64,000 nt of DNA from Acidiphilium sp. PA (lineage in GTDB: Bacteria; Pseudomonadota; Alphaproteobacteria; Acetobacterales; Acetobacteraceae), in assembly GCF_026191915.1 (NCBI RefSeq), contig NZ_JAIMBY010000014.1, positions 28,676 through 92,675 of the forward strand, given 5' to 3'. The translations under genes were made by a program, and so were the position numbers. Shown piece after piece: positions 25,238-34,952 of the stretch (its first letter is position 1; every line of letters starts with the position of its first letter). The notes beneath the pieces were generated by a model that was not told the DNA's origin, made no database searches, and saw nothing but the letters and a program-made list of their open reading frames with translations.

Positions 25238-26684
25238 GAATGCCGATGCTCCACCCGAGATTAGCCCCGAACCCGCATCTGATGGTAACCCGCCAGGAGC
25301 GCAATGGGCCAAGCTGCAATGGGGGGGCCGGTTCTCCGAGGGGCCGGCCGCGATCATGCAGGCGATCAACGCCTCGATCGGGTTCGATTACCGGCTCTGG
25401 CGCGAAGATATCGAGGGCAGCCTTGCGCATGCCTCGATGCTGGCAAGCCAGGGGATCATATCACAATCCGACGAGGCCGCGATCCGCACGGGATTGACCG
25501 AAATCGGCGATGCGATCGCCGCCGGCACCTTCACCTTCGATCCCGCGCTCGAAGACATCCACACCAATATCGAGGCCTGGCTGGTCGGGCGGATCGGCGA
25601 GGCCGGGCGCCGGCTGCACACCGCGCGCAGCCGCAACGATCAGGTCGCGACCGATTTCAGACTGTGGGTGCGCAACGCGATCGATGCGACCGACCTGCAG
25701 CTGCGCGACCTGATGCGCGCCCTGGCCGATCGCGCGGCGGAACATGCCGGTGCCATCATGCCCGGCTTCACCCATCTGCAGACCGCCCAGCCCGTCACCT
25801 TCGGGCATCATCTGCTTGCCTATGTCGAAATGCTGGCGCGCGACCGCTCGCGTCTCGCCGATTGCCGCCGCCGGCTCAACCAATCGCCGCTGGGGGCCGC
25901 GGCACTCGCCGGCACCACCTTCCCGATCGACCGCGGCATGACCGCGCAGGCGCTCGGGTTTGACCGGCCGACCGCCAATTCGCTCGATTCGGTCTCGGAC
26001 CGTGATTTCGCGATCGAATTCCTGTCCGCCTTATCGATCATGGCGATGCATCTGTCGCGTTTCGCCGAGGAAATCATCATCTGGGTCAGCGCGCCGTACC
26101 GGTTCATCCGCCTGTCGGATGCGTTCACCACCGGCTCCTCGATCATGCCGCAGAAACGCAACCCGGATGCCGCCGAGCTGGCCCGCGCCAAGACCGGGCG
26201 GATTTTCGGCGCGCTGATTTCGCTGCTCACCGTCATGAAGGGCCTGCCGCTCGCCTATGCGAAGGACATGCAGGAGGACAAGGAGGCGGTGTTCAACGCG
26301 GCCGACGCCGCCGAACTCAGCATCGCCGCGATGACCGGCATGGTGCGCGACATGCAGGCCGATGAGGCGCGGATGCGCGAGGCCGCCGGGGCGGATTACG
26401 CGACCGCGACCGATCTGGCCGATTACCTGGTGCGCGACCTGGGCCTGCCGTTCCGCACCGCCCATCACGTGACCGGGCGCATCGTCGCCGCCGCCGAGGC
26501 GCGCGGCATCGACCTCGCCGATCTGCCGCTCGCGGTGATGCAGGAGGCCGAACCGCGCATCACCGAAGCGGTGTTCGCGACGCTGAGCATCGATGCCTCG
26601 GTGGCGGCCCGCAGCGCCTATGGCGGTACCGCACCGGCGAATGTGGCGCGCGAGGCCGCGCAATGGCAGGAGAGTCTGCGATGA
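25236..26684 (+). CDS. argH: Argininosuccinate lyase
   Basis: ArgH splits argininosuccinate into arginine and fumarate. The 482-residue protein has [20 protein letters not shown] near the N-terminus, the [13 protein letters not shown] block (where HT-SRND is catalytic) and the fumarase/aspartase signature [12 protein letters not shown] around residue 300. An N-terminal extension of about 28 residues precedes the conserved part if the ATG at 25236 is used; no other good in-frame start is seen. The stop overlaps the next ATG. Confidence 0.95.
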   Translation: MNADAPPEISPEPASDGNPPGAQWAKLQWGGRFSEGPAAIMQAINASIGFDYRLWREDIEGSLAHASMLASQGIISQSDEAAIRTGLTEIGDAIAAGTFTFDPALEDIHTNIEAWLVGRIGEAGRRLHTARSRNDQVATDFRLWVRNAIDATDLQLRDLMRALADRAAEHAGAIMPGFTHLQTAQPVTFGHHLLAYVEMLARDRSRLADCRRRLNQSPLGAAALAGTTFPIDRGMTAQALGFDRPTANSLDSVSDRDFAIEFLSALSIMAMHLSRFAEEIIIWVSAPYRFIRLSDAFTTGSSIMPQKRNPDAAELARAKTGRIFGALISLLTVMKGLPLAYAKDMQEDKEAVFNAADAAELSIAAMTGMVRDMQADEARMREAAGADYATATDLADYLVRDLGLPFRTAHHVTGRIVAAAEARGIDLADLPLAVMQEAEPRITEAVFATLSIDASVAARSAYGGTAPANVAREAAQWQESLR

Positions 26685-26803
26685 AATATCTGATCCTGAT
26701 CCTGGCCTGCGCCGCGCTCGCCGGCTGCGGCCGCGCCGGCGCACCCTCGCCGCCCGGGCCGGCCAGCGCGATCACCTATCCGCACACCTACCCGTCGCAA
26801 TGA
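26681..26803 (+). CDS. Small LptM-like lipoprotein, 40 residues
   Basis: This small gene encodes a signal peptide with lipobox ([17 protein letters not shown]) and a Pro/Ala-rich mature part of about 25 residues. Such tiny lipoproteins between argH and lysA are common in proteobacteria (YifL/LptM type, linked to LPS-transport assembly in E. coli). It overlaps argH and lysA by 4 bases each (ATGA at both ends), so all three genes are coupled. Confidence 0.8.
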   Translation: MKYLILILACAALAGCGRAGAPSPPGPASAITYPHTYPSQ

Positions 26804-28119
26804 ACGACGCGCCCGATCTCGCCCGCGACCAGCCCTGGCACCGGCTGATCGCGGCACGGCCTGCGCTCGCGTGGCACGCGATGGACGGGCTCTGCCTCGA
26901 TGATGTGGCGCTCGCCGACATCGCGGCGCGGCACGGCACACCGACCTGGATCTACAGTGCGGCCACGCTGCGCGGCCGGATGGCGGCGTTGCAGGGTGAA
27001 TTCGCTGACCAGGGGCTGACGCCTGGGATTCGCTACGCCATCAAGGCGAACGATCATCTGGCGATCCTGTCGCTGCTGCGCGCGGGCGGCGCGGGTGCCG
27101 ATGTGACCAGCGCCGGAGAATTCGGGCGTGCCGCGGCGGCCGGGATCGCGCCGGCGGCGATGGTCTATTCCGGTGTCGGCAAGCGGGCCGAGGAAATCGC
27201 CCAGGCGATCGAGGCCGGCATCGGTCAGATCAATGTGGAAAGCGCCGAGGAGCTCGCGATGATCGCGGCCCTCGCCCGCGCGCGGGACCGCACCGCGCCG
27301 GTCGCGCTGCGGATCAACCCCGATGTCGCGGCCGGCGGCCACGACAAGATCAGTACCGGCCGCGCGACCGATAAATTCGGCATCGCCTATCGGGATGCCG
27401 CGTCCCTGTACCGCCATGCGGCGACCCTGCCGGGGCTTCGGCCGGTCGGGTTTTCGACGCATATCGGCAGCCAGATCTTCGAGATCGCCGCCTACGAGGC
27501 CGCCTATGCGCGTATTCTCGCCCTGATCGATGAGCTCAATGCGGCGCAGGTGAAGGTGACGGCTTTCGACCTCGGCGGCGGGTTCGGCATTCCGTATGAC
27601 GATGGCATCGCGTTTCCGCTGCCCGCCTATGCCGCGATGGTCCGGCGGGTCGTCGCGGGGCGCGCGCTTGACCTCGTGATCGAGCCGGGCCGCTGGCTGG
27701 TCGCGCCGGCCGGGGTTCTGCTGGCGCGCGTGACGCTGACCAAGGCGACCGCAGCGGGCGATTTCGTCATTCTCGACGCCGGCATGAACGATCTGCTCCG
27801 CCCCGCGTTATACGATGCGATGCACGGCATCGTGCCGGTCGGCGCCGTCGCGGCGGGCGGCTGGCCGCGCGCGTGCGAGGTGGTCGGTCCGGTGTGCGAG
27901 AGCAGCGACCGGTTCGGCCGCTACGATCTGCCGCCGCTCGCACCGGGCGCGCTGGTCGCGATTCTCGATGCCGGCGCCTATGGCGCGGCGATGAGCAGTA
28001 CCTATAACGGGCGGCCCCTGGCCGCACAGGTCTTGATCGACCGTGGCCAACCCCATGTGATCAGGATGCGGCAGAGCATCGCCCAGTTATGGCGTGACGA
28101 AATCGTCCCGCCGTCATGA
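26800..28119 (+). CDS. lysA: Diaminopimelate decarboxylase
   Basis: LysA decarboxylates meso-diaminopimelate to lysine with PLP. The 439-residue protein has the PLP lysine in RYAIKANDH (K82), the GGGFGIPY glycine loop, EPGRWLVA, and the late VGPVCESSDRFG motif with the catalytic Cys. It overlaps the lipoprotein gene and the DUF4175 gene (ATGA each). Confidence 0.96.
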   Translation: MNDAPDLARDQPWHRLIAARPALAWHAMDGLCLDDVALADIAARHGTPTWIYSAATLRGRMAALQGEFADQGLTPGIRYAIKANDHLAILSLLRAGGAGADVTSAGEFGRAAAAGIAPAAMVYSGVGKRAEEIAQAIEAGIGQINVESAEELAMIAALARARDRTAPVALRINPDVAAGGHDKISTGRATDKFGIAYRDAASLYRHAATLPGLRPVGFSTHIGSQIFEIAAYEAAYARILALIDELNAAQVKVTAFDLGGGFGIPYDDGIAFPLPAYAAMVRRVVAGRALDLVIEPGRWLVAPAGVLLARVTLTKATAAGDFVILDAGMNDLLRPALYDAMHGIVPVGAVAAGGWPRACEVVGPVCESSDRFGRYDLPPLAPGALVAILDAGAYGAAMSSTYNGRPLAAQVLIDRGQPHVIRMRQSIAQLWRDEIVPPS

Positions 28120-30425
28120 TGGACCAGCGCCTCGAACGGCTGCGCCGCCGGGCGCGGCTCGTGCTGCTGATCGAGGCGCTCGCCATCGCCATGTTGTTGC
28201 CGCTCGGCGTGATCGCCCTGTTCCTGATCGCCACCCTGCTCGGCGCGGGCGGCTGGCAGGCCGATGCCATCGGGCTGATCGCGCTGGCCGCCGCCATCAT
28301 CCATGCGAAGCGCCGCTTCGCGCCGCCGCCGCCTGGCGCGATCGATCGACGGATCGAGCAGGATTCCCGGCTGCAGCACCGCCCGATCGCCGCCTATGAG
28401 GATACGCCCGCGCTGCTCGCGGCCGGTGGCGATCCGTTGTGGCAGGCCCATCGGGCGCGGGTTGCGGCGGCGATCGGCGGCGCGCGGATTAGCCGGCCGG
28501 CGCCCGATTTCGCATCGCACGACCCCTATGCGCTGCGGGCGCTGCTCGGACTGGCGCTGATCGCCGCCTGGATCGCGGCCGGGGGCGATGCCGGGCAGCG
28601 GCTCGCCGCGAGCCTGGCGGTGCCGCACCCGTTCGGCGGCGGTAGCCTCACGCTGCAAGCCTGGATCACGCCGCCGCGCTGGACCGGCGAGGCCCCGCAA
28701 CTGGTCGAACCCGGCACCAAACCGATCGCGGCACTCACCGGATCGTCGCTGTCACTGATCGTGACCGGTGGCGGACGGGGAGCACCCCGCGCCACGATCG
28801 GCGGCCATGCGCTGAAATTTTCCACCATCGCGACCGGCAGCTATCGCACCACGCGGGTGGTGACGCGATCGGAATCCATCGTGATCGGGCCGTTCTGGGA
28901 CCGGATCGCCCGCTATGATCTGGTGGTGTCACCGCCGACGCCGCCGCGGATCGGCTTCACCACGCCGCCCTACGCCGATCCGGACGGCAAACGCGTCGAT
29001 TTCACCTGGCAGGTGGACAGCCGGTACGGGTTGACCGATCTGGCGCTCGCATTCCGCCCGGTCGCGGCACCGCATGCGAAACAAGGCAGCGCCGCCGTGC
29101 CGCACCCGGATGCGGCCCATGGCGATGCGCGGCTCACCCTGCTCGCCAGCCCCTATGCCGGCATGGCGGTTGCGGCCGAACTGCGCGCCACCAACCGGGC
29201 CGGTCAGACGGCGCGCTCGGCGGTGGCGAACGTCGTGCTGCCCGCGCCGATTTTGCATAACCGGACCGCCCAGGCGCTCGAAGCGATCCGCCGCGCGCTC
29301 GCCATCACCCCGGCGGCGCGGCCGGCGCTGGCCATCGCCCTCACAACGATCGCACACGCGCCACCCGGGCCGATCACGCCGGGGACCGCGCGTGATCTGG
29401 CTTCCTTCGCGCAGGGCTTCGCGGCAGACGGCGCTGCCGCCGCGCATCCCGAGGCCACATTATGGACGCTGGTGCAGCGCGCCGAACAGGGTGCTGCGTT
29501 TCGCGCCGCCCGGCAACTCGCCAAGGCCAGGCAGGCGCTGGAGGCCGCGCTTCAAAAGGCGCTTGCCGGGCAATCGCCCGGCGCGCAGCAGTTGCAGAAC
29601 CTCCTGTCGCACCTCGACGCGGCCGCCCAGGCCCACAGCGCCGCCCAGGGGCAGCAGCAATCGACCGGCGCGCAGATGATGCAGATGTCCGCGATCAGCC
29701 ACCTCGCCCAGCAGATCGCGCAGGAAGCCGCCGCCGGACAGACGGCACAGGCGCAGCGCGACCTTGCGAAACTGCGCGCCATGCTGCGCCAGCTGCAGAA
29801 CGCCAAAGCCGCCTCCGCCGCCCAGCAAGCCCGCCAACAGGCGGCGCAACAAGCCGCGAAATCCCTGTCATCGGTGATGCGCCGCGAAGCGCGGCTGATG
29901 GACCACACCGCACGGCAGGATACGCCGCCCCCGCTGGGCAATCAGGCCGGCAACCCGCCCAGCGCGCAGAGCCAGGCGCTGGCCAACCAGCAGCACGCGC
30001 TCGAACAACAGCTCCGGATGGCGGCACAAGCCATGGCCAAAGCCGGCATGATGCCCTCCCCCCAGATCGGCCAGGGCCAGAGCGCCATGCAAAGCGCGCA
30101 GGCGCAGCTCAAAATCGGCAATCAGGCCGGCGCGCTGCCCAGCGAACGCGCCGCCATCCGGGCGCTGCAACAGGCCCAGACCGCACTGCAAGCCATGCAG
30201 ATGGGCCACGGCACCGGTGGCGGCCCCTCCGGCCTTGGCCAACATGCCGCCGGCGGCCACGGCGAGTACGGCAACCAAAGCCACAGCACCATCAGCCTCG
30301 GCCGCGCCGGCGCGCACTCCGACGCCCGCACCATCCAGAACGAACTGATCCGCCGCGACGCCGAACCAGACCTGCCCGCGCCGGCACATTCGTATTACCA
30401 CCGTTTGCTGGGGTCTGATTTCTAG
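28116..30425 (+). CDS. DUF4175/TIGR02302 family protein
   Basis: The 769-residue protein has two or three membrane segments in the first 60 residues (LVLLIEALAIAMLLPLGVIA) and another near 140-160 (LRALLGLALIAAWIAAGG). A periplasmic beta-rich middle follows. The C-terminal half is very rich in Gln and Ala (AQQARQQAAQQAAKSL and similar) and probably helical. This architecture matches the alphaproteobacterial family TIGR02302/DUF4175, regularly found beside lysA. Its function is unknown; envelope integrity is a guess. Translation is coupled to lysA. Confidence 0.85.
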   Translation: MMDQRLERLRRRARLVLLIEALAIAMLLPLGVIALFLIATLLGAGGWQADAIGLIALAAAIIHAKRRFAPPPPGAIDRRIEQDSRLQHRPIAAYEDTPALLAAGGDPLWQAHRARVAAAIGGARISRPAPDFASHDPYALRALLGLALIAAWIAAGGDAGQRLAASLAVPHPFGGGSLTLQAWITPPRWTGEAPQLVEPGTKPIAALTGSSLSLIVTGGGRGAPRATIGGHALKFSTIATGSYRTTRVVTRSESIVIGPFWDRIARYDLVVSPPTPPRIGFTTPPYADPDGKRVDFTWQVDSRYGLTDLALAFRPVAAPHAKQGSAAVPHPDAAHGDARLTLLASPYAGMAVAAELRATNRAGQTARSAVANVVLPAPILHNRTAQALEAIRRALAITPAARPALAIALTTIAHAPPGPITPGTARDLASFAQGFAADGAAAAHPEATLWTLVQRAEQGAAFRAARQLAKARQALEAALQKALAGQSPGAQQLQNLLSHLDAAAQAHSAAQGQQQSTGAQMMQMSAISHLAQQIAQEAAAGQTAQAQRDLAKLRAMLRQLQNAKAASAAQQARQQAAQQAAKSLSSVMRREARLMDHTARQDTPPPLGNQAGNPPSAQSQALANQQHALEQQLRMAAQAMAKAGMMPSPQIGQGQSAMQSAQAQLKIGNQAGALPSERAAIRALQQAQTALQAMQMGHGTGGGPSGLGQHAAGGHGEYGNQSHSTISLGRAGAHSDARTIQNELIRRDAEPDLPAPAHSYYHRLLGSDF

Positions 30426-30445
30426 GGTCAGAAGCAAGCAAGGCG

Positions 30446-30488
30446 GCGGGCTTTGCCCGCTGGACCCCCATCAGGGGCTCAGCCCTGA
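30446..30488. terminator. Two stem-loops between convergent genes
   Basis: GCGGGC-TTT-GCCCGC (30446-30460) and TCAGGG-GCTCAG-CCCTGA (30471-30488) are perfect stems. The second spans the stop of the reductase gene. Neither has a T-run, but they sit exactly between two converging gene ends. Confidence 0.5.
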
Positions 30489-31501
30489 GAACCCGGCACA
30501 CCTTTCGAGGTCGAGTATTCGAAATGCAGGGCGGTATCGGGGTGGACGATGGGGTGGATGGCGTGGGCGGCCATGGCGGCTTCGGCGAAGCCTTGCAGGA
30601 TGAGTTTCAATTTGCCGGGGTAGGTTGCGACGTCGCCGATGGCGAAGATGCCGCGTGTGCTGGTCTCGAGGGTGGAGGGGGTGACGGCGATGTGGTGGTG
30701 GGTGAGGTCGAGGCCCCAGGTGGCGATCGGGCCGAGGTCCATGGCGAGGCCGAAGAACGGGAGCAGGATATCGGCGTCGAGGTGGCGGGTCTGGCCATCG
30801 AGATCGGCGACTTCGACGCTCTGGAGTGTGCCGCCGGTGCCGTGCAGGGCGTGGAGCTGATAGGGGATGACGAGGTCGATTTCGCCGCGCTGGGCGGCCT
30901 GGGCGAGTTGATCGGCCATTTCGGGGGCGGCGCGGAATTTGGCGCGGCGATGGACGACCGCGACGCTGGCGGCGACGTCTTTGAGCGCGATGGCCCAGTC
31001 GACCGCGGAATCGCCGCCGCCGGCGATGACGACGCGTTTGTTGCGGAACGCCTCGCGTTTCTTGACGTAGTATTGCACCGCACCGGTCGCCTCGAAGGCG
31101 GCGAGCCCATCGAGCGGCGGGCGGTTGGGGCCGAACGCGCCGGCGCCGGCGGCGATGATGATGGTTTTGGCGTGGATGGCATCGCCGTGGTCAGTGGTGA
31201 TGGTGAAATCACCGGCGCTGCCGGCGATGCCGGTGACGATGCGGCCGAGCAGGCGCGGGGTGTGGAAGGGCTCGATCTGGCGTTCGAGATTTTCGATCAG
31301 CGTTGCCGCCTCGATCGCGGGGTGGGCCGGGATGTCATAGATCGGCTTTTCCGGATAGAGCGCGGCGCACTGACCGCCGACTTCGGCGAGCGCGTCGATC
31401 AGGACCGTGCCGAGTTTCAGCATGCCGCATTCGAACGCGGCGAACAGCCCGACCGGGCCGGCACCGATAATGGCCACATCGGCCGCAATGGGGTCTGACA
31501 T
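30479..31501 (-). CDS. Ferredoxin/flavodoxin-NADP+ reductase, thioredoxin reductase-like
   Basis: The 340-residue flavoprotein has the FAD site GAGPVGLFAAFECG, the NAD(P) site VIAGGGDSAVDWA, and the C-terminal FAD motif FAIGDVATYPGKLKLI. It lacks a CxxC redox pair, which separates type 2 FNR from true thioredoxin reductases. The EVGGQCAALYPEKPIYDIP segment is characteristic of this FNR type. It would transfer electrons between NADPH and ferredoxin or flavodoxin. The ATG at 31501 gives the typical start. Confidence 0.88.
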   Translation of the reverse strand: MSDPIAADVAIIGAGPVGLFAAFECGMLKLGTVLIDALAEVGGQCAALYPEKPIYDIPAHPAIEAATLIENLERQIEPFHTPRLLGRIVTGIAGSAGDFTITTDHGDAIHAKTIIIAAGAGAFGPNRPPLDGLAAFEATGAVQYYVKKREAFRNKRVVIAGGGDSAVDWAIALKDVAASVAVVHRRAKFRAAPEMADQLAQAAQRGEIDLVIPYQLHALHGTGGTLQSVEVADLDGQTRHLDADILLPFFGLAMDLGPIATWGLDLTHHHIAVTPSTLETSTRGIFAIGDVATYPGKLKLILQGFAEAAMAAHAIHPIVHPDTALHFEYSTSKGVPGSQG

Positions 31502-31614
31502 GGATGTCTCCGTAGCCGAACTGACGCCGGGGTCAATGATCGGGCGGGCTGGATGAGAATTTGCGATCACGGCAATGATTTTGCGATAGGGGGCGGTTGG
31601 CGCAGGATCGGGGC

Positions 31615-32052
31615 ATGGCGATTCGCAGGATGGTGCTTGAGTCCGAGATGGCAACCGTGGCGCTGGCGCGGGATCTGGCCGCGCGCGCGGTGGCGGGGGA
31701 TGCGTTTTTGCTGAGCGGGCCGCTGGGTGCGGGAAAATCGACCCTGGCGCGGGCGTTCATTCGCGCGCGGGCGGGCGATGGGGCGCTTGCGGTGCCGAGC
31801 CCGAGTTTTACGCTGGTGCAGGTTTATGATCTGGCGCCGCCGGTGGCGCATTTCGATCTATGGCGGCTGGGCGGGCCCGACGATGTCGAGGAACTGGGGT
31901 TGGAGGCGGCGCTGGCCGGGATCGTGCTGATCGAATGGCCGGACCGGTTGGGCGTGTTGGCCCCGGCGGATGCCGTGCGGATCGCGCTGGCGTGGGGCGA
32001 GGGCGAGCGGCGGGATGTGACGATCGAGGGACCGGAGCGGTTGATCGGATGA
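31615..32052 (+). CDS. tsaE: tRNA threonylcarbamoyladenosine synthesis ATPase TsaE
   Basis: TsaE is the ATPase that supports t6A modification of tRNAs reading ANN codons. The 145-residue protein has Walker A GPLGAGKST (35-43), the SPSFTLVQVY block and HFDLWRLGGPDDVEELGLE with Walker B-like IVLIEWPDRLG. The ATG at 31615 has AGGA about 8 bases upstream; a TTG six codons earlier is possible. Its stop overlaps the addB start. Confidence 0.92.
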   Translation: MAIRRMVLESEMATVALARDLAARAVAGDAFLLSGPLGAGKSTLARAFIRARAGDGALAVPSPSFTLVQVYDLAPPVAHFDLWRLGGPDDVEELGLEAALAGIVLIEWPDRLGVLAPADAVRIALAWGEGERRDVTIEGPERLIG

Positions 32053-34952
32053 TGCCATCGGTTGCCTACGTGCCGGCCTCGGTGCCGTTTCTGCCCGCGC
32101 TGGCGCGGGCCTGGCTGGATGCGGCGCGGGCGGCGGGGCGCGATGCGGCCGATGGGTTGCTGATTTTGCCGACCCGGCGTGCCGCGCGGGCGGCGGCTTC
32201 GGCATTTCTGGAGGCGAATGGCGGCCCGCTGATCATGCCGCGGATTGCCGCGATCGGCGCGGCGGACGAGGCGGCGCTGGGGATCGAGGCGGGGTTGGAA
32301 CTGCCGCCTGCGATTCCGGCCGAGGAGCGGCGCACGATATTGGCGCGCTTGATCCTGGGCATGGGTGGGCGTGACGGCGCACCGCGGCGGCTGGCCGAGG
32401 CGTTGATGCTGGCGGATGATCTGGCCGTGCTGATCGATGCGGCGGCGCAGGCCGAGATCGATCTGGCGGAGACCCTGCCGGGGATCGTGGCGCCCGACCT
32501 TGCGGTGCATTGGCAGCGGATTCTGGATTTTCTGAGCATCGTGACCCGGTTGTGGCCCGATGTGCTGGCGGATCGCGGCGCGGTGGACCCGGCGCGGCGG
32601 TTGCGGCTGCTGATCGATGCGCAGGCGGATTTCTGGCTGGCGGCACCGCCGGTGATGCCGGTATGGCTGGCCGGGCTGGCGGTGGCGACGCCGGCGGTCG
32701 CGCGGTTGGCGCGGGTGGTCGCCGGACTCGCGGCGGGCAAAGTAGTGCTGGCCGGGTTCGATGCCGCCATGCCGGCGGACGATTGGGCGCATCTCGCCGA
32801 TGTGCCGACGCATCCGCAGGCAGGATTGTTCCGGTTGCTGACCGCGATGGGGGTGCAGCGCGATGAGCTGGTGCCGTTGATCGCGGCGGATACCGGTGCG
32901 CGGGCGGGCCGCGTTGCTCTGTTGCGGCGCGCGTTTCTCCGCGCGGCGATGCCGGATGATGCGGCATCGGCAGGGATTTCGACCGAGGGTTTGTTCCGCC
33001 TGGATGCCGGCGATGAGCAGGACGAGGCGCGGGCGATCGCGCTCGCGCTGCGCGATGCGCTGGAAACACCGGGACGCGTCGCCGCGCTGGTAACGCCGGA
33101 CCGGGGGTTGGCGCAGCTGGTCTCTGCGGAATTGCTGCGCCTCGGCATCCGTGCCGAGGATAGCGCGGGAGAAATGCTGGCCGGCACGCCGCCGGCGGTG
33201 CTGCTGCGGCTGCTGGCCGCAGCGCAGGACCGGGATTACGCGCCGGTCGCGTTGCTCGCGCTGCTGAAACATCCGCTGGTCTTTGCCGGCCGGGACAAAC
33301 AGGCATGCCGGCGCCTCGCGCGGCAGCTGGATCTATGGCTGCGGGCCGCCGCACCCGGGCCGGGGTTCGCGGCGCTGCTGCGCGCGCTTGATGGCGATAA
33401 AAATCGTGAAATCAGTGGTTTCATAAGCTCTTTTCAGACAAGACTCGAGCCGCTGATAACGGCCTGCGCGCCGCTCGCCATCGAGCCGGCGACGGTGATC
33501 GGCGGGTTGATCGAAGCGGCCGAAGCGATCACCACGGATGAGACCGGGCGCTGCGTCCTATGGGATGCCGAGGCCGGGGCCGCGCTGTCCGAGCATCTGG
33601 CGGTGCAGCTGGCGGCGCTGGAGGGGCTGGAGCCGGTCGATCCGCGCGAGTTGGCCGCCCTGCTCGAGGCGGTGCTGGGCACCGCGCGGCTGCGCCGGCC
33701 CCGCGCGCGGGACGCCAATCCGCGCGTCGCGATCTGGGGCATCATGGAGGCGCGGTTGCAGAGTGTCGATACGCTGGTGCTGGGCGGCATGGTGGAAGGC
33801 GTGTTTCCGGCCGAGCCCGATCCCGGGCCGTGGCTGTCGCGGCCCATGCGCCGTGCTGCGCAACTGCCTGATGATGCGGCATTGATCGGCGAGGCGGCGC
33901 ATGACGTGACCAGTTTGATGGCGAGCTGCGGCACGGTCATTCTATCCGCACCCCGCCGGCGCGGCCGTGCGCCGGCGGTGCCTTCGCGGTTTCTGGCCAG
34001 GCTCGACCTGGTGCTGCTCGGGGCGGGGCTTGCGCTCGAGGCGCATCCCGCCGCGGCGTGGGCGGCGCAGCTCGACCAGCCGGCGGTGCGCGCGGTGCGG
34101 CCGAAACCGGCGCCGCGGCCGCCGGCATCGGTGCGGCCGGTGACGTATTCGATTTCCGATATCACGACGCTGCTGGCCGACCCCTATGCGATCCATGCGC
34201 GGCGGATCATGCGGCTGCGCCCACTCGAGCGGCTGGATGCCGAGACCGATGCGGCGCTGTTCGGCACGCTCGTGCACAACGGGCTGGCGGCGGTGTCGAG
34301 CCGGCCGGATTGGGCGCTGGACGAGACGGCGCCGGCCCGCCTGACCACGGCGTTCGAGCGCGAACTCGCGGGGCAACGGCTGCGGCGGGCATTGACGGCG
34401 TTCTGGCGGGTGCGGCTCGCGCGGATCGCGGAATGGATCGTGGACATCGAGCGCGCGCGGATCGGCGAGTCCGGCGTGGCGGATGCGGTTGCGGTGGAAT
34501 TGCCGGGCGCGTGGCTATGCGGCGGATTTACCGTGAAGGGGCGGATCGACCGGATCGAGCGGCGCGGCACGGCCTTGCAGATCATTGATTTCAAGACCGG
34601 ATCACCACCGAACGATGGCGCGGTCGAGGCGGGATCGGCCCCGCAACTGCCGATCGAGGCGGTGATCGCCGAGGCCGGCGGGTTTGCCGGGTTCGCCGGC
34701 CTGGTTGACGAACTCGCCTATTGGAAACTCTCCGGCGGCGCGACCGAGGGGCAGACACGGGCCTTGCTGAAGGGCGATGCGGCGCGGGTGCGTGCGGTGA
34801 TCGAGACGGCACGCACCGCAATTCCGGCGCTGCTCGCGCATTATGCCGATCCGGCCACACCGTTTTTCGACCGGCCGAGCCCGGCGCGAACGACGTTCGA
34901 CAGCCCCTTCGCCGGCGTATCCCGGCGCGCCGAATGGGAGGACAGCGCATGA
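32049..34952 (+). CDS. addB: Double-strand break repair protein AddB
   Basis: AddB is the inactivated-helicase and nuclease subunit of the AddAB recombination enzyme. The 967-residue protein matches the alphaproteobacterial type, beginning SVAYVPASVPFLPALARAWL, with a PTRRAARAAA segment replacing a normal Walker A. The C-terminal PD-(D/E)XK nuclease domain is visible (LQIIDFKTGSPP, about residue 845). The TVILSAPRRRGR and YSISDITTLLADPYAIHARR blocks are also typical. It overlaps tsaE and addA by 4 bases. Confidence 0.93.
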   Translation: MMPSVAYVPASVPFLPALARAWLDAARAAGRDAADGLLILPTRRAARAAASAFLEANGGPLIMPRIAAIGAADEAALGIEAGLELPPAIPAEERRTILARLILGMGGRDGAPRRLAEALMLADDLAVLIDAAAQAEIDLAETLPGIVAPDLAVHWQRILDFLSIVTRLWPDVLADRGAVDPARRLRLLIDAQADFWLAAPPVMPVWLAGLAVATPAVARLARVVAGLAAGKVVLAGFDAAMPADDWAHLADVPTHPQAGLFRLLTAMGVQRDELVPLIAADTGARAGRVALLRRAFLRAAMPDDAASAGISTEGLFRLDAGDEQDEARAIALALRDALETPGRVAALVTPDRGLAQLVSAELLRLGIRAEDSAGEMLAGTPPAVLLRLLAAAQDRDYAPVALLALLKHPLVFAGRDKQACRRLARQLDLWLRAAAPGPGFAALLRALDGDKNREISGFISSFQTRLEPLITACAPLAIEPATVIGGLIEAAEAITTDETGRCVLWDAEAGAALSEHLAVQLAALEGLEPVDPRELAALLEAVLGTARLRRPRARDANPRVAIWGIMEARLQSVDTLVLGGMVEGVFPAEPDPGPWLSRPMRRAAQLPDDAALIGEAAHDVTSLMASCGTVILSAPRRRGRAPAVPSRFLARLDLVLLGAGLALEAHPAAAWAAQLDQPAVRAVRPKPAPRPPASVRPVTYSISDITTLLADPYAIHARRIMRLRPLERLDAETDAALFGTLVHNGLAAVSSRPDWALDETAPARLTTAFERELAGQRLRRALTAFWRVRLARIAEWIVDIERARIGESGVADAVAVELPGAWLCGGFTVKGRIDRIERRGTALQIIDFKTGSPPNDGAVEAGSAPQLPIEAVIAEAGGFAGFAGLVDELAYWKLSGGATEGQTRALLKGDAARVRAVIETARTAIPALLAHYADPATPFFDRPSPARTTFDSPFAGVSRRAEWEDSA

